Shown here one piece after another: positions 18,768 to 27,691 of a DNA stretch of 64,000 bases. The notes below the pieces were generated by a model. It saw nothing but the letters and a program-made list of their open reading frames with translations. It was not told the DNA's origin and searched no databases. The position numbers and the translations under genes were made by a program. Numbering within the stretch: the stretch's first letter is position 1; each line of letters starts with the position of its first letter. This stretch comes from Planctomycetaceae bacterium (GTDB lineage: Bacteria > Planctomycetota > Planctomycetia > Pirellulales > Pirellulaceae): assembly GCA_027487485.1 (NCBI GenBank), contig JAIYDN010000067.1, positions 181,257 to 245,256 of the forward strand. Reading direction: 5' to 3'.

Positions 18768-19652
18768 ATGGCAGCTCGCGAACTGGAAGACATTTTAAAG
18801 GAAGTCCGTCGCATCCAAATCGTTGCTCGGCGCCAAGTCAACGATCTGTTGGCTGGCGAGTACTTGAGCACGTTCAAAGGGCGTGGCATGGAATTCGACT
18901 CGGTCCGTGAATACGTTCCGGGTGACGAAATTCGCTGCATCGATTGGAACGTCACTGCTAGGTCAAATGCACCTTATGTGAAGACCTTTTGCGAAGAACG
19001 CGAACTGACGGTCTTTCTGGCTGTCGATGTGTCCGCATCCGGATCGTTTGGCTCACAGCGTCTTAGCAAGATGGAAATGGCTGTCGAGGTGGCGGCGGTC
19101 TTGATGCTGGCTTCCCTGAAGAACAACGACAAAGTCGGCTTGATGTTCTTCGCGGATGATGTGGTGAAATTTGTTCCACCCCGCAAGGGGCGTGGCAATG
19201 TCATGCGACTGATTCGTGAAATGCTGGCGACCGAGCCAATCAAAGCTGAGACAAATATTTCGAAAGCATTGGAGTACCTGGGTCGGGTGCAACGACGAAG
19301 GTGTGTCGTGTTTGTGTTGAGCGATTTTCTTGGCCCCGATTGCTCTCGGGCTTTGTCCGTTGCCAACCAACGGCATGATTGCATCGCGGTGACTCTGCAA
19401 GACCCTCGCGAGCTCGAACTACCCGACGTTGGTTTCATTACGTTGCGTGATGCCGAGACAGACGAACTCTTGGAACTGGACACGCGTCATCCTAAAGTGC
19501 GAGCCTTGTTTGCCAAAGCGGCCCGCGATCGAGAAGCTGGCTTGCGGGATTCCCTACGAAAAGCCAACGTGGACCGGCTAGAAATCCGAACGGACCAATC
19601 CTACGCACAAAGCTTGCAACGTTTCTTCCGAATGAGGGAGCAGCAGCGATGA
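18768..19652 (+). CDS. DUF58 domain protein (VWA-like), Bat operon
   Basis: This 294-residue soluble protein has the DUF58 signature REYVPGDEIRCIDWN at 47-61. A VWA-like fold follows, with a partial metal-site motif D87-x-S89-x-S91 (AVDVSASGS). The family always sits next to MoxR ATPases and is thought to be a partner or substrate for them; the biochemical function is not established. It starts six bases after moxR and overlaps the next gene by four bases (ATGA), which implies translational coupling. Nothing looks truncated. Confidence 0.93.
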   Translation: MAARELEDILKEVRRIQIVARRQVNDLLAGEYLSTFKGRGMEFDSVREYVPGDEIRCIDWNVTARSNAPYVKTFCEERELTVFLAVDVSASGSFGSQRLSKMEMAVEVAAVLMLASLKNNDKVGLMFFADDVVKFVPPRKGRGNVMRLIREMLATEPIKAETNISKALEYLGRVQRRRCVVFVLSDFLGPDCSRALSVANQRHDCIAVTLQDPRELELPDVGFITLRDAETDELLELDTRHPKVRALFAKAARDREAGLRDSLRKANVDRLEIRTDQSYAQSLQRFFRMREQQR

Positions 19653-20743
19653 TCTCATTGCGATCGAGCTTTCATGCCAAGAGACCTGACGCTGTCCTGA
19701 GACAGTCCTTGCTGTGCCTGTTTGTTCTTTTTTTCGCTCCGTGTTTTTTCGAGCATCCACTACTTGCATACCAAGAGGAGGCAGGAAAGTATCTCGAATC
19801 GAGCAATGTTTCTGGACCGGTCAAGTTGACCCTGCGTGCCTCCCCTGCATCGCCAAGGTTATCCGACCTGGTGGACCTGGAAGTGTTGGTCGAAGGAAAG
19901 GAAGGCGTGTTGATCGAACCACCATCGTTTGGGCAAGCGGTGGGTGATTTTCTAGTTCTCGATTACAGCGAAAAGAGTATCGATCTCCAGGGCAAGCCAA
20001 TCCCTTTGCATTCCCGGTTGTTTCATTACCGTCTCGAACCAGTTAGCTCGGGAAAGCACCTGATTCGCACTTTGGCCATTGAGTTTACCGACAACCGACA
20101 AGATTCTGAGGCTGTAGGCCAAAAGATACGTATCGAATCCAAGCCGATAGAGATGACGATTACTTCGGAGCTTGACGGGCAGATTCCAGATCTCGCCAAT
20201 CTAGAACCGATGCTTCCACCGATCGAGCTCGATAGCAAGTTGCCATGGAACTGGATTATCCCTTGTGGTTTGCTTGGGCTTTTTCTGATTTCGTTGCTTT
20301 GGTTCACTCGCAATCCAAAAATCAAGTCCGCCGTGGTACGAGTGCGTCCGCCCGCTGAAATTGCGTCGGAGCAACTGCAATTGTTGCTTGCGGAACACTT
20401 GCCAGCCCAAGGATTGGTCAAAGAGTTCTACCTGCGATTAACAGCCATCGTACGCGAGTTCATTGAAGGAAGCACCGGCATCCGAGCTCCAGAGCAAACG
20501 ACCGAAGAGTTCCTGCGAGATGCACGTTTAGGCGAGGTCTTCAGCAAAACGCAATCGGACAGTTTGAAGGAGTTTCTCGAAGCAGCCGACATGGTCAAGT
20601 ATGCTGGATCGCTTCCAGAATCTAGTCAAATTGAACGGTCCATCGAACGAGCTCGTGAGTTCATTCGGTTACCATTGACGCCACCTATTGGTGCGACGGA
20701 GCCTGGGATGGTTCCCAAAGATCCGGGAGGGCTCGTGACCTAA
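19649..20743 (+). CDS. BatD/DUF4381-like single-pass membrane protein
   Basis: The 364-residue product starts with a signal segment (LLCLFVLFFAPCFF, about residues 26-40). A beta-rich extracytoplasmic region of about 140 residues follows, resembling the repeats of BatD. A transmembrane helix is at about 203-220 (IIPCGLLGLFLISLLWF), and a cytoplasmic alpha-helical region of about 140 residues ends the protein. The layout matches small BatD-like/DUF4381 proteins found between DUF58 and VWA genes. It overlaps the DUF58 gene by four bases and directly abuts the next gene (stop and start adjacent). A direct function is unknown; it probably anchors the MoxR-VWA complex in the membrane. Confidence 0.8.
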   Translation: MISLRSSFHAKRPDAVLRQSLLCLFVLFFAPCFFEHPLLAYQEEAGKYLESSNVSGPVKLTLRASPASPRLSDLVDLEVLVEGKEGVLIEPPSFGQAVGDFLVLDYSEKSIDLQGKPIPLHSRLFHYRLEPVSSGKHLIRTLAIEFTDNRQDSEAVGQKIRIESKPIEMTITSELDGQIPDLANLEPMLPPIELDSKLPWNWIIPCGLLGLFLISLLWFTRNPKIKSAVVRVRPPAEIASEQLQLLLAEHLPAQGLVKEFYLRLTAIVREFIEGSTGIRAPEQTTEEFLRDARLGEVFSKTQSDSLKEFLEAADMVKYAGSLPESSQIERSIERAREFIRLPLTPPIGATEPGMVPKDPGGLVT

Positions 20744-21820
20744 ATGGATGCGTTTCGATTCGAGTCCTGGCTTTGGTTGATTGCGATCCCACTGGTTTGT
20801 GGTGTGGTTTGGTTGCGCACGAGAACGCGATTTCAGCCATCGGCGGTTTTCTCGAGCATTGCGGATCTCAAGTCCATTCCTCGCACGTGGATTCAACGTG
20901 CAAAACGCTTTCTGCCGCTATTGTACGTGTTGGGATTGATTCTGATTGTGGTTGGTCTCGCAAGACCACAAGCCGGAAAATCGGAATCGCGAATCAAAGG
21001 CAGTGGTGTTGCTATCGAACTGGTGCTGGACATCTCCGGATCGATGGAAGCCCTTGATTTTCAGCTTCAAGGCAAAGACGTTGATCGTTTCGCGGCCGTC
21101 AAGCATGTGGTTAGCGAGTTCATTCAAGGGAATCGAAAGCTGGGACTCGCAGGCCGAAGAGACGACTTGGTTGGCTTGGTCGCCTTCGGAGGCTTTGCGG
21201 ATAGCAAGTGCCCGCTGACGTTGGACCATGGTGCTCTCGTTGATATCGTGAAAGGCTTGGAAGTTCCGAAAGCGATTCGTGATCGGCAAGGGCGTGTCAT
21301 CAACGAACAAATGCTCAAGGAAGAACTTGCGACGGCGATTGGCGATGGACTTGCTTTGGGGATCGCACGATTGCGGGACGCTCAGGCCAAAAGCAAGGTG
21401 ATGGTTTTGCTGACGGACGGGGATAGCAACGCGGGCGCTGTTGATCCGCGTGAAGCTGCTGGTATTGCCAAAGAATTAGGGATCAAGGTTTACACCATCG
21501 GTATCGGTCGCAACGGTGTCGTGCCCGTGCCACAAGAAGACAGCTTCGGGCGGCGTGTTTTGGTGCCTGCACAGTTTCGAGTTGATGAGGAGTTGCTGAA
21601 AGAGATCGCTAATTTGACGGGCGGTCTATACTTTAATGCTTCGGATTCCGAGGGACTTGCAAAAGTTTACGCTCAGATCGACAAACTGGAAAAGAGCGAG
21701 TTTGAAGAGTCGAAGTTCACGCAGTACACCGAGCTTTACCATTGGTTCGCAGGAGCGGGATTGATTGTGGTTTTGTTGGTTCATGTCCTTTGGGAGACGC
21801 GGTTTCGATCGCTGCCGTAA
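20744..21820 (+). CDS. batA: VWA domain membrane protein, BatA-like
   Basis: The 358 residues contain two N-terminal hydrophobic segments (about 9-24 and 57-72), then a von Willebrand factor A domain with a complete metal site: D96-x-S98-x-S100 (VLDISGSME) and LLTDGDSN near 222. A C-terminal transmembrane helix is at about 330-350 (AGLIVVLLVHVLW). This is the BatA layout: VWA domain in the periplasm or membrane-exposed space, held by flanking helices. It begins at the base after the preceding stop and is followed two bases after its own stop by the BatB/BatC-like gene. Function is inferred from the operon family. Confidence 0.9.
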   Translation: MDAFRFESWLWLIAIPLVCGVVWLRTRTRFQPSAVFSSIADLKSIPRTWIQRAKRFLPLLYVLGLILIVVGLARPQAGKSESRIKGSGVAIELVLDISGSMEALDFQLQGKDVDRFAAVKHVVSEFIQGNRKLGLAGRRDDLVGLVAFGGFADSKCPLTLDHGALVDIVKGLEVPKAIRDRQGRVINEQMLKEELATAIGDGLALGIARLRDAQAKSKVMVLLTDGDSNAGAVDPREAAGIAKELGIKVYTIGIGRNGVVPVPQEDSFGRRVLVPAQFRVDEELLKEIANLTGGLYFNASDSEGLAKVYAQIDKLEKSEFEESKFTQYTELYHWFAGAGLIVVLLVHVLWETRFRSLP

Positions 21821-21822
21821 AC

Positions 21823-24753
21823 ATGATTGCATGGCAATACCCTCAAGCACTTTACCTGGTTCTGCCTCTTTGCGTCGGCTGGTTTGCGCTTACGTTCTAC
21901 TCGCAAAAGCGTCGCGAGAATGCTCGTGCACGATTTGTCGATGCAAGCATGGGAGACCGCATGTTGCCCCCCATGTCGCAATCGCGTTTCTGGAGCAAGT
22001 TGGTTTTGCAAGAGATCGCGATCGTCACGGGCTTGCTCGCTTTGGCTCAACCTCAGTTTGGCGAACAAGTGGAACAGGTCGTTCCTCGCGGCAGCGACCT
22101 CTATGTCATGATCGATGTGTCGCGGTCCATGCTTGCAACGGATGTACCTCCATCGAGACTTGAACGAGCCAAGGCAGACGTCTTGTCGTTAGTGAATCAA
22201 TTGGACGGAGAACGCATCGGCTTGATTGCATTCGCCGGTCAAGCCGTGGTCAAGTGCCCGCTCACGGTGGATTACGATTCGTTCCGGCGTTCTCTGATTG
22301 AATTAGATACCAATAGTGCACCGCGTGGTGGAACTGCGATCGGAGACGCTATTCGCAAGTCATTGGAGGTTTTTCAAGCAAACGCCCAACGAGACCAAGC
22401 GATCTTATTGATTACCGATGGGGACGACCAGCAATCGTATCCCTTGGAGGCAGCTGCTGCGGCGGCGGAACGCAAGGTCGCCATCTTCTCAGTGGGTTTA
22501 GGCGATTCCACGACTGGAGCTCGCATTCCACAGCGATCAAGCCAGGGCAAGGAGATAGCGGGAACGTTTGTCGAGCATGAAGGGCAGCAAGTTTGGAGCA
22601 AGCTCGACGGCTCCCTCTTGCAGGAGCTTGCCCTGAAGACCTCGGGAGTCTACGTCCCAGCTGGCACGAAAACCTACGATCTAGGCGAACTGTATAACCA
22701 GCATTTGCAAGGACGCCGAGGGGACGAATCGGAAAGCCAAACGCGCGTTCGGAAATCAGAACGTTTCCAAATCTTCTTGCTGATCAGTTTGTTTGCGTTG
22801 CTCGCGGATCTGAGCCTCAGTCGATATCGGGTTGCACTCAAAGCGCCCGTTGTGCGTAAAGTTGCTCTTGCAGGTTGCTTGTTCTTTGTTGCATGCATCG
22901 CTCGCCCGGTGACGGCAAACGACGAAGCCAACAAGAGCAACGAAGCTATCAAGAAAAGCGAAGCCGACAACGTAGATCCTCAACGCAAGGTGGCCGAAGG
23001 ACTCAAGCATTTCGCAGACCAGCAGTTCGCAGAAGCTCAAAGTGCGTTCTCCTTAGCGAACGAAAAGCTACAAGCGGAAAAATCGAGCCAAGCGTCGATT
23101 GCGGCCTTTGATGAAGCCTGTGCCCTACACCGCAAAGGGGACTTTGATGCGGCCAAGGAACGGTACCTTCAAGCGGGACTCAGTCAAGATCGTGCCCTAT
23201 CCACCTCCGCGCATTTCAATTTGGCCATGATGGTTTCGGAGCAAGCAAGAGTGTTGGCGGGGGATAATCCGGAGACGGTCCCTACGGAAAAGCGGACAGA
23301 GATTCTGGATAAGCTGAAACAATCGATAGGATCATATCGTCACTGTTTGGAAATCGACCCAAAGCATGTCCCTTCAAGAAAGAACTTGGAACTCGTGCGG
23401 CAGTGGATCAAGTTCTATTCCGACCGATGGGCAGAATTAGATCGCCAAAAACGCCGTAATGAAACCAACCTGATGCAGTTTCTAGACTACATCATCGCCT
23501 CGGAAACGGCGATCCAGTCCTTGGTGAAGTCGACCACGGAATCATCGAGCGCCGATAGCATTGCGGAAATCAAGCGATTGCAAGATGAATTGTTGCAGGA
23601 GATCCCAGTCCTGCGTGAAAAGATCGCAACGGAGCTTCAACCGCCACAACAACAAGCGCAAGTCCAATCAGCCTCCGACGAAGACAAAGATCAAATCCAA
23701 AAGGCAATTCAGTTGTTGCAGTCTTGGGCGGACGAATCCGGCGCCCAAATGGAACAGGCCTCGGCATCCTTGCAGGGCTCCAATGCTAAAGCGGCTATTC
23801 CCAAGCAAGACGCCGCACTGGAAGCACTCGACCGAATCTGGAACGCTATCGTTGATTTTCGGTCGTTGTTGAGCAAGGAACTAGAGGCACAGACCAAGCT
23901 GGTCAACGATCTCGAGTCCCTTGCTCCAGCACCGACCCAATCGGAGACATCCTCGGAACAAGGAGAAGCCCCTGAGCAGGTCGCCGAAGCCGACTTAAGC
24001 CAACAAGCCCAAGAACAACAAAAGATACTGATGAAGGCAATGCTGCTCGCACCGAAAGCAGAAGCAGAGCTTCAGCAAATGGAGAGCCAGCCAGCGACAG
24101 AAGTGCCACCCGAAACAGAGACGCCACCCGAAACAGAGACGCCCGAGGCGGACACAAACAAAACAGAAACAAACAACACTGAGGCGAACGGTGCTCCCGC
24201 CAAAGTAGATCCCGAGGAGATCAAAAAGGGACTGCGGCTGGCAGTGGAACTGGCCCCGAAGGCAGTAGAGCAGATGGAATCCAGTGTGCAGGAGCTTAAA
24301 AAGAAAAACAGCGTCGAGGCCAAGGGGTTTGCGGAAGAGGCCAGACGTATCCTGAAGGAGATTGAGGACGCTCAGCCAAAAGATCCCAATCAAAAGAACG
24401 ATCAGGAACAGAACCAACAGGACCAGAACCAACAGGACCAGCAAGACAAGAAGAACGACCAAGAGAAGCAGGACGAGAACAAGAACGACAAACAAGATTC
24501 CAAAGATCAGGATAAGAAGTTAGAACAAGAAAAGAACGATAAAGACAAACAGGACAAAGAGAAAGACAAGAGCCAGGAGAACAAGGACCAGAACGACAAG
24601 TCAGGCAAACAGCCTAAGCCGAACGAAGTCTCCAAAGATCGATTGGAAGAGGCGCTGCGGAAGGTCAAAGAGCGAGAGCAAGAAAAACGAGAACGTGACC
24701 GAGAACTGAAAGCAAGGATTCTTGGGCGTTCCCCTGTCGAGAAGGATTGGTAA
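21823..24753 (+). CDS. BatB-BatC-like fusion: VWA domain, TPR repeats and long charged tail
   Basis: The ATG at 21823 (976 residues) is chosen because it follows the previous stop by two bases; an upstream in-frame start lies deep inside the preceding gene. Residues 1-345 match BatB: two N-terminal helices, a VWA domain with D98-x-S100-x-S102 and LLITDGDD, and a C-terminal helix near 315-332. A further hydrophobic segment (about 345-362) leads into TPR-like helical repeats (about 370-560), as in BatC. The rest is coiled and highly charged, ending in about 130 residues made almost only of Lys, Asp, Glu, Gln and Asn. BatB and BatC are usually separate genes, so this looks like a fusion. The tail is biased in composition, so homology searches there will be noisy. 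Confidence 0.88.
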   Translation: MIAWQYPQALYLVLPLCVGWFALTFYSQKRRENARARFVDASMGDRMLPPMSQSRFWSKLVLQEIAIVTGLLALAQPQFGEQVEQVVPRGSDLYVMIDVSRSMLATDVPPSRLERAKADVLSLVNQLDGERIGLIAFAGQAVVKCPLTVDYDSFRRSLIELDTNSAPRGGTAIGDAIRKSLEVFQANAQRDQAILLITDGDDQQSYPLEAAAAAAERKVAIFSVGLGDSTTGARIPQRSSQGKEIAGTFVEHEGQQVWSKLDGSLLQELALKTSGVYVPAGTKTYDLGELYNQHLQGRRGDESESQTRVRKSERFQIFLLISLFALLADLSLSRYRVALKAPVVRKVALAGCLFFVACIARPVTANDEANKSNEAIKKSEADNVDPQRKVAEGLKHFADQQFAEAQSAFSLANEKLQAEKSSQASIAAFDEACALHRKGDFDAAKERYLQAGLSQDRALSTSAHFNLAMMVSEQARVLAGDNPETVPTEKRTEILDKLKQSIGSYRHCLEIDPKHVPSRKNLELVRQWIKFYSDRWAELDRQKRRNETNLMQFLDYIIASETAIQSLVKSTTESSSADSIAEIKRLQDELLQEIPVLREKIATELQPPQQQAQVQSASDEDKDQIQKAIQLLQSWADESGAQMEQASASLQGSNAKAAIPKQDAALEALDRIWNAIVDFRSLLSKELEAQTKLVNDLESLAPAPTQSETSSEQGEAPEQVAEADLSQQAQEQQKILMKAMLLAPKAEAELQQMESQPATEVPPETETPPETETPEADTNKTETNNTEANGAPAKVDPEEIKKGLRLAVELAPKAVEQMESSVQELKKKNSVEAKGFAEEARRILKEIEDAQPKDPNQKNDQEQNQQDQNQQDQQDKKNDQEKQDENKNDKQDSKDQDKKLEQEKNDKDKQDKEKDKSQENKDQNDKSGKQPKPNEVSKDRLEEALRKVKEREQEKRERDRELKARILGRSPVEKDW

Positions 24754-24754
24754 G

Positions 24755-26815
24755 ATGCAAAACCGAAACGATCGAATCGATGCTGAATTGCCTTGGGAAG
24801 GGCCTTGCGATTGGTACTTCCATGTTACCAAGATGTTTTGTGACGTCCGCTCTATCAGTGGGCATGCCTGGTGTGTCAGCCGAGCGGCATTCGCAATCGC
24901 TTTCATTGTATGCTTTTCATCAGCACCGTATTTGAAAGCACAAGCTCCTCGAGTCGAAGTCGCCGTCAGCGCGGATAGTATCTTCATCGGGGAGACGATC
25001 GATCTTCAAGTCGAAGTACAAAATTCGGAAGACCCGAAAGCCCCTGATCTGACTCCGCTCAAAGAGTCCTTTGAGATCGAGAACCTCGGTAACGAGTCAC
25101 GCAACCAATCCTCGACGATCATTATGAATGGTCGGATGTCTCAGAGGAATATTTTTGCTCATGTTTACGCTTATCGATTGACTCCGAAGTTAGCGGGCAA
25201 GTTAAGCATTCCTCCATTGACGGTATCGGTGGACGGGAAAGAGATCAAGTCGAGTGCAATCTCCGTGGAAGTGCAAGATGCCGAGATTCAGGACGTAGTT
25301 CTGATCGATGTTGTTCCAAGCCGCCGAACGTTGTTTCCTACGCAATCCTTTTCGGTCACCTTGAAGGTACTGGTGAAACCGTTGCCAGATAGTCGCCGAG
25401 ATCCATTGCAGGCCGTGCGTCGTCCGCCACCTCAGTTGACTGTCGGGTGGATTGATCCACCGGAAGGCCTTCAGTCGGAAGACAAGTCGGATTTTTTGCA
25501 AACGAAGCTTTCAAAATCAGGGATTGGATTCACCCTCAACGATTACTCGACTCAAGGTATTTCTCTCTTTGATTCGCCAAGGAAAGCTGTTTTTGATTTG
25601 AACAGCGGGCGTGAGACGAGAAAGGATTTAGAGGGCAATGAAGTGGAGTACTTCGTTTACGAACTGACTCGAAGCTTTGTGGCAAATCGAACAGGGACCT
25701 TTACGTTCGACAACGCTTTGGTGAAAGGCGTGTTCGTGACGGGGGAAAAAGAGGGTGAGTACCAGGGGCGTCGCATCGTCGCCATTGCACCCTCGATCGT
25801 CGTTGAGGTCAAAGACGTCCCGTCGGATCGCCCTGACAATTACACCGGTGGTATTGGACAGTACCAAATGAGTGCATCCGCAACACCGACTTCGCTTCGC
25901 GTTGGAGACCCGTTGACGCTGTCGCTTGAATTCGCTCAAGGCAAGCAAGGCGGGTCGCTTGATCTCCTGTCCCCTCCGAATCTTAGGCTTCTACAAGACT
26001 TGGTGGATGACTTTGAAATTGTGGACTCGAATCCAACGGGAAGACTAGAAGGGAACACGAAAAAGTTTAGCTTTGCACTTCGCCCCAAACGCCCTGGCGT
26101 CAACATTCCCGCAATCAAGCTGTCCAGTTTCGATCCAGAACGCGAAGAATTTTTTGAGATTGCAACGGAACCGATCGCGCTGAAGGTTACCGAAGCGTCG
26201 ATTTTAGGTAACAACGAAATCGTGGGAGCGATTTCTAGCAAACCCTCTGTTTCGATGAAGCAAAGCGGTGAAGGGATCTTCGGAAATCTGACCGACCTTT
26301 CTTTGTTGCGGAATGATCTCCCCAGATGGCAGGGGCCGATCGGTGTTATGGTAACGGCTTGGAGCCTATCAGCAGCTGGCATTTTCGCGATCCTTTTGGG
26401 CCGCCGTAAAGATCGATCTCCGGCGACGGAAAAGAAAAACCGAGCGAAACAAAACGCGATGACCGTTTTGCAAAAAGCTCGACTTGAGTCAGACAATCCT
26501 AAGGAAGGGATCCGTCTTGTTCGTCTGGCTGTCTTGGGCTTCGTGGCAGATAGCCAAGGTAGAAGTAGTGATGGGATGACCAAAGCCGATGTGCAAAATG
26601 CCTTGGAGCGATCGAGTGCCAATGCCGACGACAGGGGCGAATGGATGCGTCTGCTCGAGGATATCGACTCGATGGAGTACGGTGCCGGTACAGGGCCCGG
26701 GGCAGCGACGTTGGACTATGTTGAACGAGCGACTGAGCTTGTGAAGCGAACTGCACCGTTGCTCACCAGGACAAGTTCAGCGGGCATCAAAGGGATCGAG
26801 GTTCGTTCAAGATGA
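24755..26815 (+). CDS. batD: BatD-family protein
   Basis: BatD proteins are large exported, membrane-anchored proteins of Bat operons with several Ig-like beta domains. This product has 686 residues if it starts at the ATG at 24755, one base after the upstream stop. A hydrophobic export segment lies rather late, at about 48-66 (AAFAIAFIVCFSSAPYL), so the ATG for MFCDVRS about 27 residues later is a plausible true start. BatD features include VEVAVSADSIFIGETI after the signal, LKVLVKPLPDSRRDPL mid-protein, and a transmembrane helix near 530-548 followed by a cytoplasmic helical tail. It overlaps the next gene by four bases (ATGA). The function is undefined biochemically; it is associated with oxygen tolerance in Bacteroides. 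Confidence 0.88.
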   Translation: MQNRNDRIDAELPWEGPCDWYFHVTKMFCDVRSISGHAWCVSRAAFAIAFIVCFSSAPYLKAQAPRVEVAVSADSIFIGETIDLQVEVQNSEDPKAPDLTPLKESFEIENLGNESRNQSSTIIMNGRMSQRNIFAHVYAYRLTPKLAGKLSIPPLTVSVDGKEIKSSAISVEVQDAEIQDVVLIDVVPSRRTLFPTQSFSVTLKVLVKPLPDSRRDPLQAVRRPPPQLTVGWIDPPEGLQSEDKSDFLQTKLSKSGIGFTLNDYSTQGISLFDSPRKAVFDLNSGRETRKDLEGNEVEYFVYELTRSFVANRTGTFTFDNALVKGVFVTGEKEGEYQGRRIVAIAPSIVVEVKDVPSDRPDNYTGGIGQYQMSASATPTSLRVGDPLTLSLEFAQGKQGGSLDLLSPPNLRLLQDLVDDFEIVDSNPTGRLEGNTKKFSFALRPKRPGVNIPAIKLSSFDPEREEFFEIATEPIALKVTEASILGNNEIVGAISSKPSVSMKQSGEGIFGNLTDLSLLRNDLPRWQGPIGVMVTAWSLSAAGIFAILLGRRKDRSPATEKKNRAKQNAMTVLQKARLESDNPKEGIRLVRLAVLGFVADSQGRSSDGMTKADVQNALERSSANADDRGEWMRLLEDIDSMEYGAGTGPGAATLDYVERATELVKRTAPLLTRTSSAGIKGIEVRSR

Positions 26816-27645
26816 TTCGATCTATAACAATTTGCGATTGGATGATTCGGTCTACGTTGTTTCGCGTTGGTTGGTTAAGGCTTTTTGGCCTGCTCGTGCT
26901 TTTGGCCAACATGACTGCCTGGGGTACGAACTGCTCTGCGGATGAAATGTCTCGGGTTCAAGAGCAATTTCAAGCGGCTCAGGCCAAGTTTGAAACAGCT
27001 CAGTCGCCAGCTGATTTTCTTGAAACGGCCAAAATGTTCGAGAGCATTTTAGGGCAGGGAATCGAGAGCGGTGTTGTTCGGTTTAATCTCGGGAACGCCT
27101 ACTTTCGAGCGAATGAATTTGGCCGATCGATTTTGAATTATCGCAAAGCAAAGCTGCTGATGCCATCGAATACCTACGTGCAAGCCAATCTCGAACAAGC
27201 CATATCCCTTTCGCCGGGGCGACTCCCTGGGGACAGCAAACCAGTCTGGAAGAATTTCTTGTTCTGGAGCGATTGGCTGACTCCGTCTGCGAAAATTTGG
27301 GTGGGCTCTTTTGCCTTGTCAACGGTTGCAATAATCAGTTTGCTGGCCGTATGGCTTCGAAAGCCTTGGCTTCGGATTGGTGGCATCGCAATTTTTCTTT
27401 TGTCTGGTTTGATTTTGTGGGACGCGTGGAACTTGCAACAGGAAATCGAACACTCGAAGTTGGGGGTGGTCGTTGCGGAGACGGTTGCGCGAAAGGGCAC
27501 GGGGGATGATTATGCACCTGCATTCGATCAGCCGCTCCGAGACGGGGCCGAGTTTATGATCCTTAGCGAAACCAGCAACTGGACCTTTGGCCGATTCGAA
27601 GGGGTGGGTGACGGTTGGATTCGCAATGAATTCGTTGCTCGCTGA
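26812..27645 (+). CDS. BatE-like membrane protein with TPR and SH3-like domain
   Basis: The 277-residue protein has an N-terminal signal segment (about residues 20-38), then TPR-type repeats (GVVRFNLGNAYFRANEFG, about 87-104, is a clear unit). Two closely spaced transmembrane helices lie at about 163-205. A final beta-rich region with NWTFGRFEGVGDGWIRN looks like a bacterial SH3 domain. This is the layout of BatE proteins. It overlaps batD by four bases and is the last Bat gene. The mnmG gene follows 46 bases later and may be read from the same transcript. Confidence 0.85.
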   Translation: MIRSITICDWMIRSTLFRVGWLRLFGLLVLLANMTAWGTNCSADEMSRVQEQFQAAQAKFETAQSPADFLETAKMFESILGQGIESGVVRFNLGNAYFRANEFGRSILNYRKAKLLMPSNTYVQANLEQAISLSPGRLPGDSKPVWKNFLFWSDWLTPSAKIWVGSFALSTVAIISLLAVWLRKPWLRIGGIAIFLLSGLILWDAWNLQQEIEHSKLGVVVAETVARKGTGDDYAPAFDQPLRDGAEFMILSETSNWTFGRFEGVGDGWIRNEFVAR

Positions 27646-27691
27646 GTCAATTGTCGTAGAAATGCAGTCGAACTTTGATACCATAAGGCTT

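Noticed and set aside
23995..24495. A minus-strand frame coding an extremely hydrophobic, Leu/Val-rich protein
   Set aside because: It is the antisense of Lys/Asp/Glu/Gln/Asn codons in the charged tail of the BatB-BatC fusion, which read as Leu/Val/Phe on the other strand.
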